A stretch of 64,000 bases of DNA from an uncultured Bacteroides sp. (GTDB lineage Bacteria > Bacteroidota > Bacteroidia > Bacteroidales > Bacteroidaceae): assembly GCF_963677715.1 (NCBI RefSeq), contig NZ_OY782495.1:2284001-2348000 (forward strand), in the 5' to 3' direction. The stretch's first letter is position 1. Every line of letters starts with the position of its first letter. The notes below the pieces were generated by a model. It was given only the letters and a program-made list of their open reading frames with translations, was not told where the DNA came from and did not search any database. Below are positions 26,365 through 35,719 of the stretch, in pieces. Both the position numbers and the translations under genes were made by a program.

Positions 26365-28737
26365 ATGAATAAAAATACATTATATAGTTTATATGTATAC
26401 GTGTGGGTCGTAACACTTTTTTTCGGCAATACCAAATGCATAGCCCGCAGTAGCAGCGATATGCGTTTATGGTACAACAATAAGCCTACAGCTGTTTGGA
26501 ATGAAGCATTACCGATTGGTAACGGATACCTCGGTGGTTTGGTATATGGCAAATTGCAAGATGAAAAAATATCCTTGAATGAAACCAGTTTCTGGTCGGG
26601 CAGTCCTCACGATTACGATGACCCGGACGCCGGACAATATTACAAACAAATCCAAGGCTTGGTTTTTGGACGTAAGTTTAAAGAAGCAGAGCAACTGATA
26701 GACAAAAGATTTTACGGAAAACCGATTGCACAGCAGGCTTATCAACCACTGGGCGACTTACGTATGTTGTTTTTTGGCATTGAAACGTATGAAGCTGTGA
26801 ACTACTATCGTGACCTAAATATGGAAACGGGTGTGACAACGGTATCTTTCACCGCTCGTGGTCTTACATTTAAGCGCGAAGCTTTCATCTCTTATCCGGA
26901 TAATGTATTAGTGGTCCGACTGACTGCCGATAAGCCTAACGCAATATCGGTGGACATCTGGCTGGAAAGCTTCTTCAGTGACAATGTGAAGGTAGCTCCC
27001 GGTGATCTTGAGTTGAACGGGCAGTGGGAAGGGCCGCTTCCCCAATATTGGTTAATCTCTCCGAATGAAGGCAGGGGAATGAAGTTCCAGACTGTGCTAA
27101 AAGCTATTAATGAAGGTGGTACTTCCAGTACTTTTAAGAATAAACTGCGTATCCGAAACGCCAATTCGGTAACGTTGTTAACAACCGCAGCCACCAGCTA
27201 TGTGAATTATAACGATATTAGTGGTGACCCGATTGCCAAGAATGCGAAAACCATGAGCGCTGCAATAGAAAAAGACTATAAAACTTTGTATAATCGGCAA
27301 GTGGATGCATTCAGTAATATGATGGGACGTGTACATCTGAATATCGGCAATTCTAAAATGAATGAAAAATCCATCAACGAACGCATTGCAGATGTTAAGA
27401 ATGGAGCTGACGATCCGAATTTGGAAGCTATCTGTTTCCAATTTGGCCGGTACATGCTGGCATCCAGCAGCCGCAAAGGGGGACAGCCCGCTACTTTGCA
27501 GGCTATCTGGAATGAGCGCCTAACTCCGCCCTGGGGAAGTAAGTACACGATCAACATCAACATCAATATGAATTATTGGCCGGCAGAGGTAACCAACCTG
27601 TCCGAATGCCATATCCCCTTGTTTGACATGTTAAAAGAAACTTCTATTACCGGTGCAAAGACAGCTAAGGTATATTACGGAGTGGACAAGGGATGGGTAC
27701 TTCATCATAATACTGACATCTGGCGGGGAACGGCTCCCGTAGATGGAGCCCGCTATGGCATGTGGCCAGTGGGTGGTGCCTGGTTGGCAACCCATATTTG
27801 GGAACACTACGCCTTTACACAAGATAAGGTTTTTCTGAAAGAATACTATCCGGTCATGAAAGGGGCTGCTGAATTCTTAGCAAATGTATTGGTCAAACAC
27901 CCGACATTGGGATATCTGGTAACCCCGTTTTCCATGTCGCCCGAACATGGTTTTTATGATGGCATAGATAACAGCCGTTTGTGCTATATTTCTCCGGCCC
28001 CTACGATGGATGTGGCAATTATGCGTGATTTGTTTCCACATGTGATCGAAGCCAGCAAGATTCTGAATGTGGATATTCCTTTGCGTAAGCAATTGGAAAA
28101 AACCTTAGCGCAGTTACCTCCGTATAAAGTAAATAAGAATGGCTATCCGCAAGAGTGGATTGAGGACTTTGAACCTCAACATGGTGGTCACGATGTATCT
28201 CCATATTTTCCTTTTTTTCCGGGCAACAGCATTCAGTTCCATCGCGAAAGTGACAAGAACATGGTAGAAGCTTATCAACGCTGGATGGCAACCCGCATCA
28301 ACAGCCGGGGAGGCTTCGGTGGCTCCTGGAATATCTGCATGTTCGCCCGTTTGGAACGCGGTGATATTACCAGCAATATTATCAAAAATATTCTGGGACG
28401 TGATGCCGATCAATTCTTGGCTCAAGGTACCGGTGCACAAGTGGATGCTCCGTTTGGTTACACCGCAGGCATCGCAGAATGCCTGCTTCAAAGTCATGCC
28501 GGTGAATTGAGCCTGCTACCGGCATTACCCACCAAATGGCAAGATGGTGATGTATCAGGCTTACGCGGCAGAGGTAATTATGAAGTTAACTTAAAATGGA
28601 ACGGGGGTAAATTAACTGCCGCTGAAATTAACAATCCCAATGGCGGTATTTGCAATGTACGTTATAAGGGTAAAGTGATTAAAGTTACCGTCCCTAAAGG
28701 ACAAACTTTAACATTAACCGAAGGAACTTTTAATTGA
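26365..28737 (+). CDS. GH95 family glycosidase (alpha-L-fucosidase / alpha-L-galactosidase type)
   Basis: 790-residue inverting enzyme of the (alpha/alpha)6 fold. The N-terminal beta-domain opens MRLWYNNKPTAVWNEALPIGNG, characteristic of GH95. The catalytic domain has NININMNYWPAEVTNL, where N397 and N399 match the water-activating Asn pair of the family, and MSPEHG with likely acid E527. It ends in the usual GELSLLPALPTKWQDG C-terminal domain. Family members remove alpha-1,2-linked L-fucose or L-galactose, as on xyloglucan side chains or host glycans. Signal peptide predicted at 1-28. Confidence 0.9.
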   Translation: MNKNTLYSLYVYVWVVTLFFGNTKCIARSSSDMRLWYNNKPTAVWNEALPIGNGYLGGLVYGKLQDEKISLNETSFWSGSPHDYDDPDAGQYYKQIQGLVFGRKFKEAEQLIDKRFYGKPIAQQAYQPLGDLRMLFFGIETYEAVNYYRDLNMETGVTTVSFTARGLTFKREAFISYPDNVLVVRLTADKPNAISVDIWLESFFSDNVKVAPGDLELNGQWEGPLPQYWLISPNEGRGMKFQTVLKAINEGGTSSTFKNKLRIRNANSVTLLTTAATSYVNYNDISGDPIAKNAKTMSAAIEKDYKTLYNRQVDAFSNMMGRVHLNIGNSKMNEKSINERIADVKNGADDPNLEAICFQFGRYMLASSSRKGGQPATLQAIWNERLTPPWGSKYTINININMNYWPAEVTNLSECHIPLFDMLKETSITGAKTAKVYYGVDKGWVLHHNTDIWRGTAPVDGARYGMWPVGGAWLATHIWEHYAFTQDKVFLKEYYPVMKGAAEFLANVLVKHPTLGYLVTPFSMSPEHGFYDGIDNSRLCYISPAPTMDVAIMRDLFPHVIEASKILNVDIPLRKQLEKTLAQLPPYKVNKNGYPQEWIEDFEPQHGGHDVSPYFPFFPGNSIQFHRESDKNMVEAYQRWMATRINSRGGFGGSWNICMFARLERGDITSNIIKNILGRDADQFLAQGTGAQVDAPFGYTAGIAECLLQSHAGELSLLPALPTKWQDGDVSGLRGRGNYEVNLKWNGGKLTAAEINNPNGGICNVRYKGKVIKVTVPKGQTLTLTEGTFN

Positions 28738-28773
28738 CAGACCATTCTGTCTTATAATATTAATCTAAACAAA

Positions 28774-28852
28774 AGCTCGACATAAGATTGTACCAACTCA
28801 ATAATTCTTGTAAAAAAGGAAAAGTTTGAAATCATAAAATCTATGTCGAGCT
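28774..28852. repeat. 11-bp inverted repeats flanking the start of the 893-residue gene
   Basis: AGCTCGACATA at 28774-28784 and its exact complement at 28842-28852 lie 57 bp apart. The right copy overlaps the upstream ATG candidate at 28843. As RNA the arms could form a long-range hairpin hiding that ATG. About one or two such pairs are expected by chance in 64 kb, so this is only suggestive. Confidence 0.35.
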
Positions 28853-28881
28853 CACGTTATTCTAACATATTTTCGTCAATT

Positions 28882-31563
28882 ATGAAAATTGAACTGTCAA
28901 TAATTTCCGTGGCATTCACTTTTAGTCTTATCCAAAATATACAGTCACAGACCCATTCAAAAGAGTATTTGGATAGGGCATTCTCCGCAGAGAAATCTTT
29001 GGTGGAGCAAGCACAAGAACAAAATACTCGTTTTACATTGAATGCAGAATATCCAAGTTCGACCGCCGCCAGTTCATTAACAACTCGTACCGCCATTTGG
29101 GGACCAGCCGATAACATTACGGTGAGTATGCTAAAGACCGATGTCATCGACCGTCGCTATGTAGATAAGGACCATTATACAATGGAAGAAATCATGGAAG
29201 GAGCATACTCTGATGCCAACAAAGAGCTAAACGACATGCCAATGGCCGGTATGACCCGCCCGTCTTTTTTCTCATTGGATAAGCGTGGTGGACGTTATAA
29301 TCATGGGCTTTGGAGTGAAGTCTATCCTTTCCCCTGTCAAAAGCCCATAGGACAGGTTATCATCAAAGCACCGGAATTTAAAGGTGCTGCTCAACCAAAA
29401 GCCGTACAGGCATTGAAGAATGGAGAAATTACCATTAACATGACCAATGGTGAAAAGAAGTTGAATATCAGGTATCTGCTGTCAATGGAAAAGAACGTTG
29501 CAGCTATCGATTTGGATTATGAAAATCTGAATGATCCGATTACTTTCCGTTTGTATCATGATTTTGACCAGGGGCATCGCCGCTACACGGAGGCGGACGG
29601 CACCTACAAAAAGGTAGTGGTTTATGAACCCGCTGATATCAACAAGCCACTGGAATATTATGACTTTGAAGCCGATAAAGACATTAACGGAAAATTTGAG
29701 GCTCCTACCTATGGCACAGATGGCCGCTTTTTCTGGGTGGAACAAATATTTCCGGCAGAAAAGACCTTTCCACAAGGATTCCGTTATGTCCTGATGGCTA
29801 TGGTATCGAACGCGGATTATGAGTATACAGAGCATGATTTACAGAAAGATTTAGGTACAAAGCCCCATATTCCACGCGACAATCAAGGCTATTTGATGGT
29901 ACCTGGTATCCGCACCACGACCCATCCGGAAATGGTGGAGCTTCAGGCACTGAACTACTCTTACGTGGCCGGTGCCCCGGGAGTGGCAGTGGATGCAACC
30001 TTAAGAATAAGAAAAAAAAACAAAGGTAAGGCCCGTCTATATATTGCCATTGCAACACTAAACGAAACCAACAATTATATGCAATGCGCCAGGGAATTGT
30101 TGCTGACAGCCGAGAAGAAAGGTTACCGGAAGTTGGTGGCTGAAAACGAAGCCTGGTATAAAAATCTATACGAGAAACGGGAAAATGGACGTATTTTACT
30201 GGGATCAACCCCAGAAGAACGTGCTTTGATTGAAGCCCGGAATTTCCGCCAACTGTTTTCCAGCTGGACATCTGGTCACATGGGACAATGCTTTCCCGAC
30301 CCTAGTAAATTGGAGGGAAGTGCCAGCTATGCAGCCTTCGATGTAGACACTCAAAACTGGCATTCACTTCCATGTTATAATGAGTTATTCACAGAAGGGA
30401 CTTACTTCATGCGTAATCGCTTCGAACCTAAAGAACAGTGGCCCAAACTTGTATCGTTCTGGCATGAGACATTGAAGGAAAGAGCCCGTCTGCGCTTTGG
30501 GCTTCCAGGTATGGTAATGCCCCACGGCTATCTGCCTGCCGCAGCACAGAGTCCGTGGTATGCCGAGAACGGAGTATTGGATTTCTGTATGGAAGTATCA
30601 GGTCAGGTAATGAAAGTAATATGGAACTTTTGGGACTATACCGGCGATGAGAAATTCTTACGTGAAACATGCTATCCGCTACTGAAAGACTTAGCCATAT
30701 TTTACGAGGCATTTGCACGCCGTGGATGGGATGGCAAGGTGTATAATCTGGAACCGACGGTAGAAACAGAAAGCTATGGTATTTCCTATCGTATGGAATT
30801 CACCCGTAACAATACCGGCGCTTTGACCATGTTCCGCAAAATATTGAATCTGGCTTGTGAAGCCGCTGATTATTTACATGTGGATACCGATTTAATACCC
30901 GGTTGGAAAGAAGTAGCCGACAATCTGGCTCCTTATCCGAAATTCCGCATCGAATCGGGTGATGTAATCGGTGCCAATGAAAAGGCATTGCCACGCTACA
31001 CTCGTGGCGACCACTTTATGTTCTCTGGTTTTTATCCGGTATTGTTGGCCGATGAAATCACGTTAGATAGTCCACAGGAACAAAAGGACTTAATTTCACG
31101 AACTGCTGACATGTTAGGTAATGGAGGCACAGCTCAAGTCCTGATCGGGAATTGTAAAGATTGGGTACCTCGTAGCTATGCTTATGGCTCACAGTTAATC
31201 ACAGACTACCAAACTTTATCGCGCCAGATATCTTCGGTGCCTGAACGTTTAATGAACAGCCGCAGTGGACGCATTCATTTGTTCCCCGCAGTACCTGACT
31301 GGACAGTCGCTTCTTTCCGCGGATTCTTAACCCGTGGTGGTTTTGAGGTAAGTGCCGCCCGCGACCAAAAAGGTGTGCAGGCGGTGTTAATAAAGGCTCG
31401 CCGCAGCATACCTTTACAGTTGATGAATCCTTGGAAAGGCAAACAACCCAAAATCACCGATTTGACCACCGGCAAGAATGTGAACTACCGCACGGACGAC
31501 TCAAATGGTGAATGCTTGGTAATCAATGCTCTGGAAGGGCATACTTATAGTTTTGATATTTAA
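28882..31563 (+). CDS. Putative (alpha/alpha)6 glycoside hydrolase, GH95-like, function unknown
   Basis: 893 residues from the ATG at 28882, chosen because MKIELSIISVAFTFSLIQNIQSQ is a clean signal peptide; an in-frame ATG at 28843 adds 13 polar residues. The N-terminal half is beta-rich. From about residue 450 an (alpha/alpha)6-like domain follows (DVDTQNWHSLPCYNELF, PHGYLPAAAQSPWY), with acidic VETESYG (E628, E630) where clan GH-L enzymes keep their acid. The tail GRIHLFPAVPDWTVASFRGFLTRGGFEVSA is the same type of C-terminal module as GH95. I place it near GH95/GH65 but not confidently inside a family. Lies between GH95 and GH3. Confidence 0.6.
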   Translation: MKIELSIISVAFTFSLIQNIQSQTHSKEYLDRAFSAEKSLVEQAQEQNTRFTLNAEYPSSTAASSLTTRTAIWGPADNITVSMLKTDVIDRRYVDKDHYTMEEIMEGAYSDANKELNDMPMAGMTRPSFFSLDKRGGRYNHGLWSEVYPFPCQKPIGQVIIKAPEFKGAAQPKAVQALKNGEITINMTNGEKKLNIRYLLSMEKNVAAIDLDYENLNDPITFRLYHDFDQGHRRYTEADGTYKKVVVYEPADINKPLEYYDFEADKDINGKFEAPTYGTDGRFFWVEQIFPAEKTFPQGFRYVLMAMVSNADYEYTEHDLQKDLGTKPHIPRDNQGYLMVPGIRTTTHPEMVELQALNYSYVAGAPGVAVDATLRIRKKNKGKARLYIAIATLNETNNYMQCARELLLTAEKKGYRKLVAENEAWYKNLYEKRENGRILLGSTPEERALIEARNFRQLFSSWTSGHMGQCFPDPSKLEGSASYAAFDVDTQNWHSLPCYNELFTEGTYFMRNRFEPKEQWPKLVSFWHETLKERARLRFGLPGMVMPHGYLPAAAQSPWYAENGVLDFCMEVSGQVMKVIWNFWDYTGDEKFLRETCYPLLKDLAIFYEAFARRGWDGKVYNLEPTVETESYGISYRMEFTRNNTGALTMFRKILNLACEAADYLHVDTDLIPGWKEVADNLAPYPKFRIESGDVIGANEKALPRYTRGDHFMFSGFYPVLLADEITLDSPQEQKDLISRTADMLGNGGTAQVLIGNCKDWVPRSYAYGSQLITDYQTLSRQISSVPERLMNSRSGRIHLFPAVPDWTVASFRGFLTRGGFEVSAARDQKGVQAVLIKARRSIPLQLMNPWKGKQPKITDLTTGKNVNYRTDDSNGECLVINALEGHTYSFDI

Positions 31564-31583
31564 CCTTTTAAATATGTATTTGT

Positions 31584-34196
31584 ATGAGGAAATTTGTATT
31601 AAATGTGATAAGCTTATTATTTATAGTTGGTTTGACTGCCTGTAAGAAATCTTACGATTATCCTTTCCAAAATCCGGACCTGAATATCAAAGAACGTGTA
31701 AACGACTTGGTAGGCCGTTTAACCTTGGAGGAAAAAATCGGTCAAATGATGAATAATGCACCGGCTATTAAACGTTTGGGTATTCCCGCCTATAATTGGT
31801 GGAACGAGGGATTACACGGTGTGGCGCGTAGTCCTTACCGGGTAACCATGTTTCCTCAAGCAATTGGTATGGCGGCAAGCTTCGATGTGAATGCCGTACG
31901 ACAAATGGCGGAATACACATCGGACGAAGGACGTGCCATCTTTCATGACGCCACTCGTAAAAATACACCCGGTATTTTTCGTGGTTTGACCTATTGGAGT
32001 CCGAATATCAATATTTTCCGTGATCCCCGATGGGGACGTGGTCAGGAAACCTACGGTGAAGATCCGTTTCTGACCGGGCAGATTGGTATGGCGTATGTAC
32101 GAGGTATTCAGGGTGATAATCCCCGTTACCTGAAAGCATCGGCTTGTGCCAAACATTTCGCCGTACACAGCGGACCGGAATGGAATCGGCACACGTTCAA
32201 TGCCAATATCAGTAACCAGGACCTATGGGACACCTATTTACAGGCTTTCCGGGATCTGGTTATCGAAGCCAAGGTGACGGGAGTAATGTGCGCCTACAAT
32301 TCACTATTTGGCCAGCCTTGCTGTGGTAATGATTTGCTGTTGATGGATATTCTGCGCAATCAATGGAAGTTTGACGGTTATGTGACCTCAGACTGTGGAG
32401 CAGTGGAAGATATTTTCAAAACTCATAAGAGTCAGCCTGATGCAGCTTCGGCCGCTACTGATGCCGTACTGCACGGCACAGATTGTGAGTGTTCTGATAA
32501 TGGTGCCTACCAAGCCTTAGGAAAAGCCGTGGAGCGTGGCCTTATCACTGAAGAACAAATAGATCAGTCGGTAAAGAAACTCTTTGAAATTCGTTTCCGA
32601 TTGGGTATGTTCGATCCCGATGAATATGTTCCTTATTCCAATATTAAACTTGATGTCCTGGAGAATCCTGCGCATCAGGCGCAAGCGTTGAAACTGGCAC
32701 ATGAATCAATAGTGTTGCTGAAGAACCAAAACAAACTGTTACCTCTTGATTTTAACAAACTGAAGAAGATTGCAGTGGTAGGTCCCAATGCCGATGAGGA
32801 ATCTGTATTGCTGGCTAATTATTACGGTTATCCTTCAAAGGTAACTACCGTACTAAATGCCATCCGTCAAAAAGCAGCAGGTAAAGCCGAAGTCATCTAT
32901 GAGAAAGGTGCCAATTTGACTGATAATTACATCTTCACATCCACTTACGATGACTCTTATTTCAGCTACAAAGGTGAACAAGGATTCTGGGCTGAGTATT
33001 ATCAGTCCATGAAAGCAGAAGGACATCTGGCATTGAGCCGGCGCGAAACCCGTTTGAACTATCAGTGGGGAGATGGTGAAGAAATCGCCCCGGGCATCAT
33101 TGCCCGTCAGATGGCTGCTCATTATACCACTACATTCACCGCAAAAGAAAACGACGAAGTATGTTTTTATCTGCATGCAGATGATAAAGCTCAACTCTAC
33201 ATTAACGGTGAGAGGCAAAAAAAACTCCCTTCTGTTCAATCTTATTATCTGCTAAATGCAAAAGCGGGCCGGCAATATACATTAAAGATTTATTATGTCC
33301 AAAATGCCGACAATGGTGAGTTGAAATTAGATGTGGGCAAACTTCATAAATCTGATTACAAACAAGTGGCACAACGTGTGAGTGATGCGGATATCATTGT
33401 ATTTGTCGGTGGACTCTCTTCGCATCTCGAAGGAGAACAAATGCCGCTGAAGATAGATGGATTCGAAGGAGGAGACCGTACTTCCTTAGACCTCCCTGCC
33501 GCTCAGAAGGATTTACTGAAACAGTTGCAAGCCACCGGTAAACCCGTTGTTTTTGTACTGCTAACGGGTAGTGCCATTGGTTTAGAGTGGGAAGCTGCCA
33601 ATTTGCCGGCTATTCTGTGTGCATGGTATGGCGGACAGGCTGGTGGTCAGGCAATAGCTGATGTGTTGACCGGTGATTATAATCCGGCCGGACGTTTACC
33701 GGTTACTTTCTACAAAAATGTTTCGCAGTTACCTGATTTCGAAGACTATGCAATGAAAGGACGCACTTATCGCTATTTTAAAGATGTTCCGCAATACGCT
33801 TTTGGTTATGGACTAAGTTACACTACTTTCCAATATGCAAATCTGAAGATTACCGAGTTAAATAGTACAACTCTGAAAGTCGCTGCTACCGTAACCAATA
33901 TCGGAGATTGTGAAGGCGATGAAGTAGTACAACTCTACTTGAGCAATCAGGGACGCTCTTTCGTTACTCCTATCCGTTCTTTAAAAGGATTTCAACGCAT
34001 CAGTCTGAAGAAGGGGGAAGCAAAAACCGTAGAATTTGTACTGGATTCCAAAGAATTGTCCGTCGTAGATCTCAATGGACACTCTGTTCCGATGAGAGGT
34101 AAAATACTGATTGCCATGGGTGGTTGTCAGCCGGATGTAAAGTCGCTGGCTTCTCAGCGGTGTTTACAAACCAAGATTACACGACCGAACAAATAA
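31584..34196 (+). CDS. GH3 beta-glycosidase with PA14 insertion
   Basis: 870-residue retaining exo-beta-glycosidase, most likely a beta-glucosidase or beta-xylosidase. Lipoprotein-like N-terminus (GLTACKK). The barrel holds YNWWNEGLHGVAR and the nucleophile D270 in GYVTSDCGAVEDIF, the form common in beta-xylosidase/beta-glucosidase GH3 members. A PA14 carbohydrate-binding domain is inserted at about 465-590 inside the second (alpha/beta) domain, and an Fn3-like domain closes the protein (about 765-850, GDEVVQLYLSN). It follows the GH95-like gene by 20 bp and precedes the unknown 430-residue gene by 30 bp, so it is co-transcribed. Confidence 0.9.
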   Translation: MRKFVLNVISLLFIVGLTACKKSYDYPFQNPDLNIKERVNDLVGRLTLEEKIGQMMNNAPAIKRLGIPAYNWWNEGLHGVARSPYRVTMFPQAIGMAASFDVNAVRQMAEYTSDEGRAIFHDATRKNTPGIFRGLTYWSPNINIFRDPRWGRGQETYGEDPFLTGQIGMAYVRGIQGDNPRYLKASACAKHFAVHSGPEWNRHTFNANISNQDLWDTYLQAFRDLVIEAKVTGVMCAYNSLFGQPCCGNDLLLMDILRNQWKFDGYVTSDCGAVEDIFKTHKSQPDAASAATDAVLHGTDCECSDNGAYQALGKAVERGLITEEQIDQSVKKLFEIRFRLGMFDPDEYVPYSNIKLDVLENPAHQAQALKLAHESIVLLKNQNKLLPLDFNKLKKIAVVGPNADEESVLLANYYGYPSKVTTVLNAIRQKAAGKAEVIYEKGANLTDNYIFTSTYDDSYFSYKGEQGFWAEYYQSMKAEGHLALSRRETRLNYQWGDGEEIAPGIIARQMAAHYTTTFTAKENDEVCFYLHADDKAQLYINGERQKKLPSVQSYYLLNAKAGRQYTLKIYYVQNADNGELKLDVGKLHKSDYKQVAQRVSDADIIVFVGGLSSHLEGEQMPLKIDGFEGGDRTSLDLPAAQKDLLKQLQATGKPVVFVLLTGSAIGLEWEAANLPAILCAWYGGQAGGQAIADVLTGDYNPAGRLPVTFYKNVSQLPDFEDYAMKGRTYRYFKDVPQYAFGYGLSYTTFQYANLKITELNSTTLKVAATVTNIGDCEGDEVVQLYLSNQGRSFVTPIRSLKGFQRISLKKGEAKTVEFVLDSKELSVVDLNGHSVPMRGKILIAMGGCQPDVKSLASQRCLQTKITRPNK

Positions 34197-34226
34197 ACCG
34201 AATAACTATTTTTTAAAAGAAAAAGT

Positions 34227-35519
34227 ATGAAACGATTCTTTATCTGTTATCTGATGCTTTTGACCGCTGTCACTTATTGCATGGCAGCCAAAAGCAGTAA
34301 GCAGCAAACCGCTGCCCGGGAGTTTGACAAAGCCTCCCCCTATTATTTTGACGGTTCCATATCCCGTGAAGTGCTGGAACACTATTTAGACCGTGCCGTG
34401 ACAGCCGGTTATTTCCTTGTGCCTGGTACTCCCGAACGTTATCAGTTCCCTTACCGTGAAGATGACATTCGTATGATTCAAAATATCGGTGCCAAATTTA
34501 TCGGACGCGCCATCTATCGTTGGAGCGAGGAGAGCAAACTGGGCGATCAGTCTTTTATTGCCTATGCCCGCGATCTTGCCGCCCGTATGCACAAAGCCGA
34601 CCCGGAAATAATTTTCCAGGCATGTCTTTTCGAGCATGTCAGTACTGATGTGGATAACCTTGCTATTCCGGATTGGGTGTTTCAGGCTTTCAATCTGCCC
34701 GTAGAACGACGCAATTTTAGCAGTGCAGCAATGGTTCGCCGGCTGAAACCGGATGCGAAAGTGCAATGGGGCGGACAGGGAGGAGGTGTACCGATGGTGA
34801 ATAACCTGGAAACACAACTCTGGTATTACTTTCTGGCCCGTACTTACATAGACCTGGGATGCGAAGCTCTGCATTTAGGTCAGGTGGAATTGATAGGACA
34901 AGATGATCCGGACAAGACAGCTTATGCCGCCTGCATACAAAAGATACGCGACTATGCCCGTCAGCATGCCCGTCGTCACTACGTTTTGTTAGACGGACAC
35001 ACACCCAAAGGAGGTTTTGTAAAAGAAGGCATCAGCTTGTTAGATTTCAACTCTTTTCCCTTGCGCATCAAGGAGATCGTAGATAAACCAATGGAAGGAA
35101 TGCTGGAAGTGGGGCATAACGACGGGATCTTCCGTCGCAGCCAGGGTGCCATTTCCCCCAGCGGTTGGAAGGCCAATAGTATGCCTTATTTAGTGGAATT
35201 TGACAACTTCGGAATAAACAGCAACCCCGGAAAAGCAAATCCGGATGATCACTTTTGCTGGGGTTATGACGATATTACATGGTTTGCCATGCAGGATGAA
35301 TCTTATCGGAACAGCTGGCTTTGGTACGCTTTCGACTGGTTACGTCAAACCGATCCCAACGGGCACCTGCAGATGTGTGTCATCCGCATGATTTCCGGGC
35401 CGGTCGGTAAACAGTCCTTACGTACCTATTTTGCCAATACCCGTAGTGAGGCTTGCCCCGTGGGATATTCACAGGAGGAGACCATCAAAGAAATCTGGAA
35501 TACCCGATTAAAATATTGA
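34227..35519 (+). CDS. Secreted protein of unknown family, possible TIM-barrel glycosidase
   Basis: 430 residues with a signal peptide (about 1-21). I do not recognise the family. Alternating strand/helix pattern and acidic residues at strand ends look barrel-like: EIIFQACLFEHVS, LHLGQVELIGQDD (E221), YVLLDGHTP (D256), MLEVGHNDG and YLVEFDNFG (E324, D326). Two Glu about 100 residues apart on consecutive strand ends would suit a retaining glycosidase, but this is inference. It is packed between GH3 and GH9 in a catabolic operon, which supports an enzymatic role on the same glycan. Nothing suggests truncation or frameshift. Confidence 0.55.
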   Translation: MKRFFICYLMLLTAVTYCMAAKSSKQQTAAREFDKASPYYFDGSISREVLEHYLDRAVTAGYFLVPGTPERYQFPYREDDIRMIQNIGAKFIGRAIYRWSEESKLGDQSFIAYARDLAARMHKADPEIIFQACLFEHVSTDVDNLAIPDWVFQAFNLPVERRNFSSAAMVRRLKPDAKVQWGGQGGGVPMVNNLETQLWYYFLARTYIDLGCEALHLGQVELIGQDDPDKTAYAACIQKIRDYARQHARRHYVLLDGHTPKGGFVKEGISLLDFNSFPLRIKEIVDKPMEGMLEVGHNDGIFRRSQGAISPSGWKANSMPYLVEFDNFGINSNPGKANPDDHFCWGYDDITWFAMQDESYRNSWLWYAFDWLRQTDPNGHLQMCVIRMISGPVGKQSLRTYFANTRSEACPVGYSQEETIKEIWNTRLKY

Positions 35520-35719
35520 CAATAAAAAAGCTATGCCAGAACCGAATCGATACCATATAATTTCTACAATCATACGATACAATTCTATACTCAATTGTTA
35601 CTTATGCCGACAAGCAACGAATACACATTTGATAACCTTATCGGCTACAAACAGAAACCATCCGTTTCTTTTTTATTCGTACATTCGTGCACAATTTAGT
35701 AACATCAAATTTACATACT

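Noticed and set aside
28774-28852. Invertible promoter of the Mpi type
   Set aside because: The 57-bp interval has no TAnnTTTG box on either strand and no invertase gene is present; kept only as a weak inverted-repeat observation.
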